Assembly (NCBI GenBank): GCA_900551015.1
Contig: URUI01000043.1
Coordinates: 1-17,792 of the forward strand
Length of the DNA stretch: 17,792 bases
Source: an uncultured Collinsella sp.
Lineage (GTDB): Bacteria; Actinomycetota; Coriobacteriia; Coriobacteriales; Coriobacteriaceae
Direction of reading: 5' to 3'
Positions 1 to 8,210 of this stretch are shown piece after piece; position 1 is the stretch's first letter; every line of letters starts with the position of its first letter. The translations under genes and the position numbers were made by a program. The notes beneath the pieces were generated by a model. That model did not search any database. It was given only the letters and a program-made list of their open reading frames with translations, and was not told where the DNA came from.

Positions 1-15
1 AACTGCGGGAATGGC

Positions 16-468
16 CTATTTGCTCAATGTGTTCGGCTGAGATCGGAAATCAACCATCTTGAGCGTAGAGCCCTTGACCTCAGCAAGGTTCCGGGTAGCC
101 GCATCAGAAGCAGACGTTCCCTTCGCAACGCGGCCGCTTTCGATAACACGCACCGGGCCACCGGAGACGTGTTTGACCTCGACCGTGCCCGACGTCACGT
201 CCAAGTCAAGCGATGTGAACGCGTCGGCATCAAACGTTTCGCTCGAAAGTTGTTGAGGCCGAGCGGAATAGTTACCGCTATCCAAGAGATCATCGTCGTC
301 AAACATATCGTCAAAATCAGACAAATTGCCAGATAGAATACCGGTCGTACGCACAGTATCGGAATGAGCCAATAGCCGCGAAGTGCCAAAGACAAGTCCG
401 ATGATGAGCACAAACGCTCCGATACCAACACCCAGGCGCACCTTCGATTCATGCGAGAGCTTCATCAT
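16..468 (-). CDS. Membrane-anchored protein with a short DUF4097-like domain, probably truncated
   Basis: The product has 150 residues: a short charged N-terminus, one hydrophobic segment at about residues 12-33 (signal anchor), a very acidic linker (about 51-63) and then a beta-rich stretch (SLDLDVTSGTVEV) that resembles the start of a DUF4097 repeat domain. DUF4097 proteins are usually much longer, and only about 75 residues of domain are present before a TAG stop at 16-18. The few codons visible beyond the stop stay open, so a nonsense mutation is possible, but the window edge prevents a decision. Its ATG overlaps the stop of the upstream regulator gene (ATGA, 465-468), so the two are probably translated together. 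The protein is expected outside the membrane. Function is unknown; co-occurrence with a membrane-attached XRE regulator suggests an envelope-related role, which is inference. Confidence 0.65.
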   Translation of the reverse strand: MMKLSHESKVRLGVGIGAFVLIIGLVFGTSRLLAHSDTVRTTGILSGNLSDFDDMFDDDDLLDSGNYSARPQQLSSETFDADAFTSLDLDVTSGTVEVKHVSGGPVRVIESGRVAKGTSASDAATRNLAEVKGSTLKMVDFRSQPNTLSK

Positions 469-1187
469 TCATCACCTTCTTTGGCACTCGGCTCAGCGGC
501 GGTCGTAGCAGCCGCATCAGTATCAACCGCAGCGGAAGCATCCTGCACCTGAGTCCTAGCCGTCACCGGTGCCGAACCAACCTGAATATCCCCGCGCGCC
601 CAATCACCATCGAGCGCACGCGCCACCCAGTGATAGATAGGGATCGTAAAGAAGATGAGCGCAGCAAAGGGGCCGGCGCCAAACGGGAACATCAGCAAAA
701 AGAACAGCAGCCAGCACACGGCCCAATACGGGAACGACTGGAACGGGCCCTTCACCGGAGTCGAGCCAACCGCACCGCCACTCGTCGCCTGCGCCGTAGC
801 GGCATTGGCGGCCTGTGCACTCCAGCTTGCCGCTTGCGCCGCCTTGGCCGCAGCATCACTCGCCTGCGTTGCCGCCTCGGTAGCGCGTGCCGCCGCCTCG
901 TGGGTACGGGCACGCTCCGCCGCCTCGGCCTCGCGCTGACGGGCGCGGTCCTCGTTCTCAAACTCGATATCGTCCTCGATCTCATCGCTCGGATTGAGCA
1001 GCTCATCCAGACTCACACCATAGAGCTTGGCGAGCGAAATCAGGTTCTCGGTATCGGGCGAGCTCTCCGCGCGCTCCCATTTACTGACCGCTTGGCGTGA
1101 CAGTCCCAGCTTTCGCGCCAATCCTTCTTGGCTAAAGCCCTTGCTGCGGCGAAGGTCGGCGAGCCGCTGAGCAGTTTCTACATTCAT
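465..1187 (-). CDS. XRE-family HTH regulator with C-terminal membrane hairpin
   Basis: The protein has 240 residues. Residues 1-63 form a Cro/C1-type helix-turn-helix (GFSQEGLARKLGLSRQAVSKWE) of the kind that binds operator DNA. It is followed by an acidic segment, a long alanine-rich, probably helical stretch (about 84-137), and two closely spaced hydrophobic segments at about 153-190 that would anchor the protein in the membrane, then a polar tail. The ATG at 1187 was chosen because AGGAGG lies about 5 bases upstream and the HTH begins immediately; the frame is open further upstream but lacks any conserved sequence. The gene overlaps the downstream DUF4097-like gene by four bases. A membrane-tethered regulator encoded with a surface protein suggests signalling from the envelope, but no target site was identified. 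Confidence 0.85.
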   Translation of the reverse strand: MNVETAQRLADLRRSKGFSQEGLARKLGLSRQAVSKWERAESSPDTENLISLAKLYGVSLDELLNPSDEIEDDIEFENEDRARQREAEAAERARTHEAAARATEAATQASDAAAKAAQAASWSAQAANAATAQATSGGAVGSTPVKGPFQSFPYWAVCWLLFFLLMFPFGAGPFAALIFFTIPIYHWVARALDGDWARGDIQVGSAPVTARTQVQDASAAVDTDAAATTAAEPSAKEGDE

Positions 1188-1305
1188 GGTTCCTCCTATG
1201 CGATGCCAGCCGTGCCGCCGGACCGTTTTTGTTCTTAAGGCGCCTTGCACAGTTAAAAATCTATCCGCCACCGCCAAAATCATGCTACCTATTCTAGTGA
1301 GATTT

Positions 1306-1334
1306 TTGACAACCGGCGGTTGCGGGCACATATG
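1306..1334 (+). promoter_or_regulatory. Candidate sigma-70-type promoter for the methyltransferase gene
   Basis: A perfect TTGACA (1306-1311) is separated by 17 bases from CATATG (1329-1334), a weak -10 match. The spacer contains the near-palindrome AACCG-G-CGGTT (1311-1321), which could be an operator. It lies about 120 bases before the chosen start of the methyltransferase gene, in the region shared with the divergent XRE regulator gene. This rests on sequence resemblance only. Confidence 0.4.
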
Positions 1335-1454
1335 AGCTGCGGAAATGTGTCCAAACAAAGCAATGACCCACAGCTCGGTTGTCCCCGTTGCGGCGTTAAC
1401 GGTAGTATGGTCGTACTGTTTATTCCGCACCGCCATCGGAGGGAGTTCCGCGCC

Positions 1455-2327
1455 GTGAACCGCGATTTCGCATCATCGCTCATCCAGCTCAACAATACGT
1501 TCTATCGCGAGCACTCCGCTTCCTTTTCCGATACGCGCCAAGCCCCGTGGCCCGGCTGGGTGCGCACCATGGACATCGCGCTTGAGCAGCTCGATGTGGC
1601 CACGATCGAGCATCCCGTCCGCGTCTTCGACCTTGCCTGCGGCAATATGCGATTCGAGAACTTTGCCGCCGGCGGGGCACTTGCCGCCAAGGGCGTCGAC
1701 GGCGCAAACCCCTCGGCAGATGCCAGCTGCCCGTTTGAGTTCTATGGTGTCGACTCGTGCCAAGATCTGGCAATAGACGCCCACGGCCACGCCCTGCGCA
1801 TTCCCAACCTGCACTTCCAGGAACTCGATGCGCTCGACGCCCTCATGAAGCTCAACCCCGCCGAGACGCCCGATGTGCTTTTCGATGCCCCGCTCGCCGA
1901 TATCTCGGTCTGCTTTGGCTTTATGCACCACGTGCCGTCATGCGAGTACCGCGTGCGCGTGCTCGACGCCCTGGTGCGCCAGACGCGCCCGGGCGGCATC
2001 ATCGCTATCAGCTTTTGGGAGTTTATGAACGACGAGCGCATGGCGCGCAAGGCCGTTCGCGCCGAGGCCCGCGCCGAGCTCGCACCACCGTTTGAGGGAT
2101 ACGATTCCGCACAGTTCGAGGCCGGCGATCACCTCATCGGCTGGCAAAACGACCGCCACGCCTACCGCTATTGCCATCACTTTGACGATCAGCAGATCAC
2201 CGACCTGGTGCGCGGCGTCCGTACGTTCTACAAAAGCGGCGAGGTCCCCGTGCGCGAGCTCGAGCGTTTCCACGCCGACGGCCGTAGCGGCGAGCTCAAC
2301 CGCTATGTAATCCTCAAGCGCCTGTAG
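1455..2327 (+). CDS. Class I SAM-dependent methyltransferase, Trm9/ALKBH8-like
   Basis: The protein has 290 residues. SAM-binding motif I is VFDLACGNMRF (about 57-67), an acidic residue follows in FYGVDSCQDL (motif II, about 96-105), and the later motifs ISVCFGFMHHVPS (about 150-162) and RPGGIIAISFWEF (about 178-190) are present. The HHVPS motif and the later GDHLIGW...YRYCHHF segment resemble the Trm9/ALKBH8 methyltransferases that act on the wobble uridine side chain of tRNA; this is a family resemblance, not an established substrate. The GTG at 1455 was chosen because GGAGGGAG lies 9 bases upstream; the frame is open back to about 1320, but that stretch covers the likely promoter and has no ribosome binding site. 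The next gene downstream is another tRNA methyltransferase-family gene, which fits a tRNA role. Confidence 0.8.
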   Translation: MNRDFASSLIQLNNTFYREHSASFSDTRQAPWPGWVRTMDIALEQLDVATIEHPVRVFDLACGNMRFENFAAGGALAAKGVDGANPSADASCPFEFYGVDSCQDLAIDAHGHALRIPNLHFQELDALDALMKLNPAETPDVLFDAPLADISVCFGFMHHVPSCEYRVRVLDALVRQTRPGGIIAISFWEFMNDERMARKAVRAEARAELAPPFEGYDSAQFEAGDHLIGWQNDRHAYRYCHHFDDQQITDLVRGVRTFYKSGEVPVRELERFHADGRSGELNRYVILKRL

Positions 2328-2365
2328 GCATCGGCGACTCGCCGCCGGGCCGCGCCGCAACGTTC

Positions 2366-2388
2366 GGGCAAACTATGCCCATCTTTTT
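2366..2388 (+). terminator. Weak intrinsic terminator after the methyltransferase gene
   Basis: A 5-bp stem (GGGCA at 2366-2370 with TGCCC at 2376-2380) with a 5-base loop is followed by a T-rich stretch (2381-2388, ending in TTTTT). It lies 38 bases after the methyltransferase stop and before trmB. The stem is short, so termination may be partial. Confidence 0.45.
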
Positions 2389-2446
2389 CCAACCCATTGA
2401 CGGAACGCGCCTGCAATGTGTTCCATACGTATGACCAAGGAGCCTC

Positions 2447-3286
2447 ATGGGAGCCGTTCACGTTCGCACCCCTAAGAACTTTGTGCTCGAGGAGCGCCTG
2501 GAGCGCTACGCCAATGCGATTGAGACGAACCCCGAGGCCTATGCCGGGAATTGGCGCGAAGCCTGCGCGCCAGCCGGCGGCGCACCCTTCACCCGCCTTC
2601 ATCTGGATCTGGGCTGCGGCAAAGGCACCTATCTGGTTGAGCAAGCTCGCCGTGAGCCCGACACGCTCTTTATCGGTATGGACCAGGAGCCCATCTGCAT
2701 CGCCTATGCCGCACAGAAAATCTGCGAGCAGGGGCTGTCCAACGCACTCGTCCTGCCCCGAGGTGCCGCATCGCTGCCGCAGCTATTTGCCGCAGGCGAG
2801 CTCGATGCCATTACCATCAACTTTCCCACGCCGCAGCCCAAGGCCAAGTACGCCAAAAAGCGACTCGTCCATGTCGACCACCTAATGCTGTACCGTCCGC
2901 TCTTTGCAGCCGGCGCCACCGTCACGCTGCGCACCGACAGTAAGCCATTGCGCGACTACGCCTTGGGGCAGTTTGCTGCGGCCGGCTATGACACGCTTTG
3001 GGTAAGCGACGACGTCCGCCGCGACCATCCCGAGCACCCCGAGACCGAATACGAGCGCCGCACGCGCGAGATGGGTGCCGTCGTCTATGGCATTTGCGCC
3101 ACACCCGGCGCACATCCCAGTGACGATGTGCTCACGGCGGGTCACATGCAGGAGCAAAGTCTTGCCTGCTACCTGCCCGATAACCTCGACGAGCTCACCT
3201 ATGTGCCTCTGGGCATGGAAGAAGCCGTCGAGAACTTTAAAAACCGCGCCCGTAAAGGCAAAAAGCGCCTGCCGCAGGAGTCCTAG
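2447..3286 (+). CDS. trmB: TrmB-family tRNA (guanine-N7-)-methyltransferase with unusual signature motif
   Basis: The protein has 279 residues. TrmB transfers a methyl group from SAM to N7 of guanosine 46 in the tRNA variable loop. SAM motif I is LHLDLGCGKGTYL (51-63), then FIGMDQE (75-81), the family signature region INFPTPQPKAKYAKKRL (124-140) and the C-terminal TEYERR (200-205). The signature is odd: family members normally have PDPW with an important aspartate, followed by a K-R-H-x-K-R-R type stretch, whereas here Asp is replaced by Thr128, Trp by Gln130 and the usual His by Tyr. The protein also extends about 60 residues beyond the usual end (220-279), finishing in a lysine-rich tail. 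AAGGAG sits 4 bases before the ATG. It may be a diverged enzyme with altered activity or a paralog; a second, canonical copy elsewhere cannot be excluded from this window. Confidence 0.85.
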   Translation: MGAVHVRTPKNFVLEERLERYANAIETNPEAYAGNWREACAPAGGAPFTRLHLDLGCGKGTYLVEQARREPDTLFIGMDQEPICIAYAAQKICEQGLSNALVLPRGAASLPQLFAAGELDAITINFPTPQPKAKYAKKRLVHVDHLMLYRPLFAAGATVTLRTDSKPLRDYALGQFAAAGYDTLWVSDDVRRDHPEHPETEYERRTREMGAVVYGICATPGAHPSDDVLTAGHMQEQSLACYLPDNLDELTYVPLGMEEAVENFKNRARKGKKRLPQES

Positions 3287-3350
3287 GGCTTTTGATGGCC
3301 GCGGCGTTGACAACCAAGCGCAAATAGGCGCCGACGAACGGCCCTCAAAC

Positions 3351-3473
3351 CTAAGTGAGTAGACTTTTTGACAACAGCCGAGCACAACCCGTATGGCAAA
3401 AACTAAAACCGCAGGTAGAGACCTTGCGTAAAAACCATGTGCTCGCGATATCGCAAAAAGTCTACTCACTTAG
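3351..3473. repeat. 123-bp inverted-repeat-ended intergenic element, copy 1
   Basis: This is the best-preserved of three 123-bp copies. The ends are a perfect 19-bp inverted repeat (3351-3369 and 3455-3473) beginning CTAAGTGAGTAG. Internal blocks shared with the other copies at the same offsets are GCCGAGCA (offset 27), CGCAGGTA (offset 60), CTTG (offset 73) and AAAAC (offset 81). An inner 8-bp stem pairs CGAGCACA (3379-3386) with TGTGCTCG (3438-3445), and a small apical hairpin forms around AGGT-AGAG-ACCT. It occupies most of the 308-bp gap between trmB and the helicase gene. The rest of that gap shows no gene; a short TGGGC-AGAAC-GCCCA hairpin lies at about 3495-3509. No target-site duplication is visible. 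Confidence 0.9.
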
Positions 3474-3594
3474 CTGGCGACTGCACCAAACGGCTGGGCA
3501 GAACGCCCATTTCCTGCATTTTCCCGCGCGCTAGCACCCCGCGCCGCCGCTACGCCATAATGGATGGCGGGCAAACGCGAGAGAAAGCAACCAC

Positions 3595-6276
3595 ATGGCA
3601 CAGACCACGACAGATACCGCCGCCAGCACCGTCTCGGGCGCCGGCGCCGCCAGCTCATTCTCGGGCGGCACGGGAACCGAGGCCGAGTTCGGCTCGCTCG
3701 GCGCGCTCTCCCCCACCTGGTGGGAGCCCGAAGACGGCAGTGAGCCCGAACCGTGGCTCACGCCCGATCAGGCCTTCGAACGCTTCTTTGAATGGACGAG
3801 CAATCGCGGCATTGAGCTGTGGGATCACCAAGAAGAGGCCCTCATGGATCTAGCCGCCGGTGACCATGTCATTTTGGGAACACCGACCGGATCGGGCAAG
3901 TCGCTTGTCGCGCTGGGCATGCTCTTTATGGGCATGGCGCAGGGCAAACGTTGCTATTACACGGCCCCTATCAAGGCCCTGGTCAGCGAAAAGTTCTTCG
4001 ATCTGGTACAGGTGCTCGGCCGCGATAACGTCGGTATGATCACCGGCGACACGCATATCAACACCAAGGCACCCGTCATCTGCTGCACGGCAGAGATCCT
4101 TGCCAACGACGCACTGCGCGAGGGCGAAGATGCCGATGTTGGCTGCGTCGCCATGGACGAGTTCCACTACTTTGCCGACCCCGATCGCGGTTGGGCCTGG
4201 CAGGTGCCGCTGCTCACCCTGCCTCACACGCAATTCATGCTCATGAGCGCCACACTCGGCGATGTCACTGCCATCGCCGCCTCACTTGAGGAGCACACCG
4301 GCGCAACCTGCGACTTGGTTGTCGACGCCCCGCGTCCGGTTCCGCTGAGTTATGACTATGTGACGACCTCCCTCGAGGGCACGGTCGAGCTCGCAATGCG
4401 CCGCGGCGAGGCCCCGCTCTACATCGTGCACTTTAGCCAGGACGCCGCACTTGCGACGGCGCAATCCCTCGCCAACTTTGGTATTGCCAGCAAGGAGCAG
4501 CGTGGGGCCATCAAGGAGGCGGCCAAGGGCACGAGCTTCTCGACGGCCTTTGGCAAAATTCTTAAGCGCTTGCTCGGATGCGGCGTCGGCGTGCACCATG
4601 CTGGCATGTTGCCGCGCTATCGTCTGCTGGTCGAGCGCTTGGCACAACAGGGCCTGTTGCCCGTCATCTGCGGCACCGATACGCTCGGCGTCGGCATCAA
4701 CGTGCCCATCCATACCGTGGTGCTCACCGCGCTCACCAAGTTCGACGGCTACAAGATGCGTCGTCTGCGCGCCCGCGAGTTTCATCAGATTGCCGGTCGC
4801 GCCGGCCGCTCGGGCTTCGATACCGAGGGCATGGTGATTGCCGAGGCACCCGAGCACGAGATCGAGAATGCCAAGCTCATGGCCAAGGCGGGCGACGACC
4901 CCAAGAAGCTCCGCAAGATTAAAAAGAAGAAGGCCCCCGAGGGCTTTGTCACCTGGAACAAGCAGACCTTTGAGCGCCTGATCGAGACGCAGCCCGAAAC
5001 GCTCAAGCCGCGCCTTCGCATCACACACTCCATGGTGATTAGCGTGGTCGAACAGGGTGGCGACGCCCGTGCCCGCGTGCACGACCTCATCGAGACGAGC
5101 CTGCAAACGCCCGAGGAAAAGGCAAAGCTCGAGGTTCGCGCCGACGAAATCTTCGCCACGCTCATCGATTCCGGTGTCGTCGTTCGCACCGAGGTGCCGC
5201 CCGCACCCGACGCTCCGGCTGACGCCGCGCCGGACATCGACTACGCGCTGACGGTCGACCTGCCCGAGGACTTTGCGCTCGATCAGCCGCTCTCGCCGTT
5301 CTTGCTCGCCGCGTTGGAGCTGCTCGATCCCGAGAGCGAGACCTATACCATGGATTTAATCTCAATGGTCGAGGCGACGCTCGAAGATCCCAAGCAAGTG
5401 CTGCGTGCGCAGGAGCGTGCCGCACGCGATCGAGCTATGGCCGAGATGAAGGCCGACGGCATCGAGTATGAGGAGCGTCTGGAGCGCATTCAAGACGTCA
5501 CGTACGAAAAGCCGCTCGAGGATTTGCTCGACGCCGCTTTTGACAAGTACTGCCAGGAAGTACCCTGGGCAAACGACTACCAGCTCTCTCCCAAGAGCGT
5601 CCTGCGCGATATGCTGGAAAGCGCGAGCGATTTTAAGGGCTACATTCAAAAGCTCGGCATCGCCCGCTCCGAGGGCATTTTGCTGCGCTACCTGGCAGAG
5701 GCTTACCGTTCGCTCGACCGCACCGTACCCATCGAGAAGCGCGACGAGCGCCTGCGCGACATTATCTCGTGGCTGGGCTTTGTGGTGCGCTCGGTCGACT
5801 CGAGCTTGGTAGACGAGTGGGAAAACGCTGGCAACCCGGCAGCCCTCGACGCCACGCCGCCGCAGGGCATCGACGAGGTCGTGGCGGACCGCCGCGGCTG
5901 CACGCTGTTGGTGCGCAACGCGCTCTTCCGCCGCGTGACCCTTGCCGCCCGCGAGCACGTTCGCGACCTGGGCGAGCTCGACGACGACTGGGGCATGAGC
6001 GAGATCCGCTGGCAAAAAGCACTCGACGCTTACCACGAGCAGCACGAGGAGATTCTCACCGACGGCGACGCGCGCTCCTCTGCTATGTTCTCGATCGACG
6101 AGTCCGACGAGAAGGCGCTCCACGTGTGGCACGTGCACCAGATTTTTGCCGACGAGGACGGCGACCACGACTTTGGCATCATGGGCGATGTCGATCTGGA
6201 CGCCACGCAAGACGGTGGCGAGGTCATCTTCAAGAACTACCGCGTCGGTTTTATCGAGGATTTGCTCGAGGATTAG
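3595..6276 (+). CDS. Ski2-like DExH-box helicase with C-terminal DUF3516
   Basis: The protein has 893 residues and is a probable ATP-dependent RNA (or DNA) helicase. It has Walker A GTPTGSGKS (95-103), DEFH Walker B (188-191), SAT (218-220) and motif VI HQIAGRAGRSG (397-407), which together place it in superfamily 2 near the Ski2/HelY group. From about residue 430 on it carries a long helical C-terminal region matching the DUF3516 type found attached to such helicases in Actinobacteria (for example around DYQLSPKSVLRDMLESASDF). Residues 1-50 are low-complexity, rich in Ala, Gly, Ser and Thr. The start codon has only a weak purine-rich stretch (GAGAAAG) about 8 bases upstream. All helicase motifs are intact and there is no sign of damage. 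It is a single gene with a strong terminator directly after it. The substrate is not known. Confidence 0.9.
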   Translation: MAQTTTDTAASTVSGAGAASSFSGGTGTEAEFGSLGALSPTWWEPEDGSEPEPWLTPDQAFERFFEWTSNRGIELWDHQEEALMDLAAGDHVILGTPTGSGKSLVALGMLFMGMAQGKRCYYTAPIKALVSEKFFDLVQVLGRDNVGMITGDTHINTKAPVICCTAEILANDALREGEDADVGCVAMDEFHYFADPDRGWAWQVPLLTLPHTQFMLMSATLGDVTAIAASLEEHTGATCDLVVDAPRPVPLSYDYVTTSLEGTVELAMRRGEAPLYIVHFSQDAALATAQSLANFGIASKEQRGAIKEAAKGTSFSTAFGKILKRLLGCGVGVHHAGMLPRYRLLVERLAQQGLLPVICGTDTLGVGINVPIHTVVLTALTKFDGYKMRRLRAREFHQIAGRAGRSGFDTEGMVIAEAPEHEIENAKLMAKAGDDPKKLRKIKKKKAPEGFVTWNKQTFERLIETQPETLKPRLRITHSMVISVVEQGGDARARVHDLIETSLQTPEEKAKLEVRADEIFATLIDSGVVVRTEVPPAPDAPADAAPDIDYALTVDLPEDFALDQPLSPFLLAALELLDPESETYTMDLISMVEATLEDPKQVLRAQERAARDRAMAEMKADGIEYEERLERIQDVTYEKPLEDLLDAAFDKYCQEVPWANDYQLSPKSVLRDMLESASDFKGYIQKLGIARSEGILLRYLAEAYRSLDRTVPIEKRDERLRDIISWLGFVVRSVDSSLVDEWENAGNPAALDATPPQGIDEVVADRRGCTLLVRNALFRRVTLAAREHVRDLGELDDDWGMSEIRWQKALDAYHEQHEEILTDGDARSSAMFSIDESDEKALHVWHVHQIFADEDGDHDFGIMGDVDLDATQDGGEVIFKNYRVGFIEDLLED

Positions 6277-6298
6277 CCAAGCATATTGGGACGAAACG

Positions 6299-6339
6299 AA
6301 GCGGGGCTGTTGGCAACATCGCCAGCAGCCCCGCTTTTT
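6299..6339 (+). terminator. Strong intrinsic terminator after the helicase gene
   Basis: An 11-bp perfect stem (6299-6309 with 6326-6336; AGCGGGGCTG pairing with CAGCCCCGCT) is extended inward by a further GTTGGC/GCCAGC pairing with one G-T wobble, closing a loop of about six bases, and is followed by TTTTT. It lies between two convergent genes. The T-run favours the plus strand, so it mainly serves the helicase gene, though it may also stop transcription from the other side. Confidence 0.9.
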
Positions 6340-6355
6340 CACTATCCGCTATGCC

Positions 6356-8113
6356 TTACTCGGCATCCTCGACCTCATACGAATCCGCCTCGTCTGGCTC
6401 CTCGTTTGTCTCTGGCGCAGCCTCGCGCGCCTCGTCAAACGCTGCCTTCATGGTCTTGTTGCCCCATGTGAGCTTGCGAATGGTAAGCTCATCGGCCTTG
6501 TTGTGGGCCAAGCGTAGGTTCTCGGTGCTGCGGCGCAAGTCGTCCTTGGTCTTCTCGAGCTGCTTAATGGCGGCATCGATCTCCTTGATTGCCGACTCGA
6601 ATTGCTTGCTCGCCAGGTTGTAGTTGCGCGAGAAGCCATCCTTGAACTTCTCCATCTTGGCTTCGAAGTTCGTGACATCGATATTCTGCTGTTTGTACTC
6701 CGCCAGTTCCTGCTTATAGCGAAGCGAACCCATAGCGGCGTTGCGAAGGAGCGTAATCATGGGGATGAAGAACTGCGGGCGGATCACGTACATCTTCTCG
6801 TAGCGATAGCTCACGTCCACGATTCCCGCGTTGTAAAGCTCGCTCTCGGGCTCGAGCAGCGTGCAGAGCACCGCGTACTCACAGCCTTTCTGGCGACGAT
6901 CGTGATCGAGTTTCTTAAAGAAGTCCTCGTTTTTATGCTTGGTCGCGGTCTCGTCGTTCTCGTTTTTCATCTCGAACATAATCGAAATGACCTCGTTGCC
7001 GCTCGCGTCGCGCTCAAGGAAGATAAAGTCGCCCTTGGTACCCTCGGACGCATCGTTATCTTTCTCGAAGTACGCGTTGGGAAACGCCGTCATGCGCAGA
7101 CGGTTGAACTCGGTCTCGCAGTGCTGCTCGAGCGACTCGCCCACCATCTTGGTGGACAGGCGGACCTTCATGTCCTTAAGGCGCTCAATCTCTTCATCCT
7201 TGTAGCGAATCAGTTCCTCGTTCGCGCGCTTGGTCTGCGCAAGTTCGAGCTCGTGTGCCGCCTTGGCCTGCTCCTCGCGTGAATCGCGCACCGCCAGCTC
7301 ACTCGTGAGCTTGGCGCGGGCCTCGTCACGCTCACGCTCCGCCGCGGCGACCGCCTCCGATAGGTTCATCTTGGCCGTCAGTTCCTGTTCGCGCAGCTGA
7401 GCACGCAGACCCTCGGCCTCCTGCTCGGACTGAGCCTTTGCGACGGAAAACTTCTCCTGAACCTTCGCGCGATAGTCAGCAAGCGTACGTTCGGCCTCGC
7501 TGCGAGCGGCCTCGAGCTCACGCTGCGACTCGGCCGCAGCAGCAGCAAGCGCCATCTCCTGGGCCTTGTCCGCCGCGGCGAGCCTGGCTTGCAGCTCGGC
7601 AATCTGGGCATCACGTGCGGACAGGTCGTTTTGAGCAGCATTGCGTGCCGCTGCCTCGGCAAGCCTGGCTTCATCATCTTTGCGCCCCAACTGCGCACGC
7701 AGGTTGTCGATCTCGCGCTGCAGTTCGGCATTCTCCTTTTGAGCATCGGCGCGGGCCTCAACCGCCGCACGCTGGCTTGCACTCTCGCGCTCTGCGGCAG
7801 CGCCCTCGAGCTTGGCGCGCAGCTCGGCAAGCTCGGCATCGCGCTTGGCAACCTCTTGTGCCAGCTCCTGGGCCGCGGCGTTCTTCTGCTCGACAAGCTG
7901 AGCATCGCGTTGAGACTCCGCCTCCTGCAGGGCAGACGCCGAACGCGAACGCTCAAGCTCCAGCGCCTGCTCGCCCTCGCGTCGAGCCGCCGCTACGCGC
8001 TCATCCAGGTCACGCGAGAACTCGGCATCGCGCACTTGCTTGACGATATCTGCATAGCCGGACGCATCGACCTTAAACACTTCGCCGCAATGCGGGCACT
8101 TGATCTCGTTCAT
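6356..8113 (-). CDS. DUF2130 protein: zinc-knuckle start, long coiled coil, PD-(D/E)XK nuclease-like end
   Basis: The protein has 585 residues. It begins NEIKCPHCGEVFKVDASGY, a single CxxC half-knuckle typical of DUF2130 proteins. Residues about 28-320 form a very long Ala/Glu/Arg-rich coiled coil. The DUF2130 domain follows from about 322: EGTKGDFIF (357-365) and FEMKNEN (380-386) supply the Asp and Glu-x-Lys expected of a PD-(D/E)XK nuclease fold; an N-terminal Glu sits in ETEFNRLR. A second helical segment and an acidic tail end the protein. The ATG has GAGGAG about 6 bases upstream. The coil is longer than in many family members. Family function is not established; the fold suggests a DNA-acting nuclease, possibly in defence or repair, which is inference. 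A terminator lies between it and the upstream phosphoesterase gene, so it probably has its own promoter. Confidence 0.88.
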   Translation of the reverse strand: MNEIKCPHCGEVFKVDASGYADIVKQVRDAEFSRDLDERVAAARREGEQALELERSRSASALQEAESQRDAQLVEQKNAAAQELAQEVAKRDAELAELRAKLEGAAAERESASQRAAVEARADAQKENAELQREIDNLRAQLGRKDDEARLAEAAARNAAQNDLSARDAQIAELQARLAAADKAQEMALAAAAAESQRELEAARSEAERTLADYRAKVQEKFSVAKAQSEQEAEGLRAQLREQELTAKMNLSEAVAAAERERDEARAKLTSELAVRDSREEQAKAAHELELAQTKRANEELIRYKDEEIERLKDMKVRLSTKMVGESLEQHCETEFNRLRMTAFPNAYFEKDNDASEGTKGDFIFLERDASGNEVISIMFEMKNENDETATKHKNEDFFKKLDHDRRQKGCEYAVLCTLLEPESELYNAGIVDVSYRYEKMYVIRPQFFIPMITLLRNAAMGSLRYKQELAEYKQQNIDVTNFEAKMEKFKDGFSRNYNLASKQFESAIKEIDAAIKQLEKTKDDLRRSTENLRLAHNKADELTIRKLTWGNKTMKAAFDEAREAAPETNEEPDEADSYEVEDAE

Positions 8114-8171
8114 GGCAGCTCCTCGATGGACGCAAATTTAAACCGTCTACACTCTACCGCGCCGCGCGGAC

Positions 8172-8206
8172 AAAAAAGGCGCCGCTGCCATAATGGCAAC
8201 GGCGCC
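8172..8206 (-). terminator. Intrinsic terminator after the metallophosphoesterase gene (minus strand)
   Basis: A 13-bp stem, GGCGCCGCTGCCA (8178-8190) with TGGCAACGGCGCC (8194-8206), has a three-base loop. The single mismatch becomes a G-T wobble when read on the minus strand, and the six A bases at 8172-8177 become a T-run following the hairpin on that strand. It therefore terminates the minus-strand transcript coming from the phosphoesterase gene. Confidence 0.88.
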
Positions 8207-8210
8207 AGAA

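Noticed and set aside
3368..3397. Promoter inside repeat copy 1 (TTGACA, 18 bases, TATGGC)
   Set aside because: The -35 and -10 bases are not kept in copies 2 and 3, so this is not a property of the element, and the -10 is poor.
5362..6342. Minus-strand open frame of 326 codons opposite the helicase gene
   Set aside because: The plus-strand helicase has intact motifs throughout; the antisense product is a biased-composition mirror and runs through the terminator.
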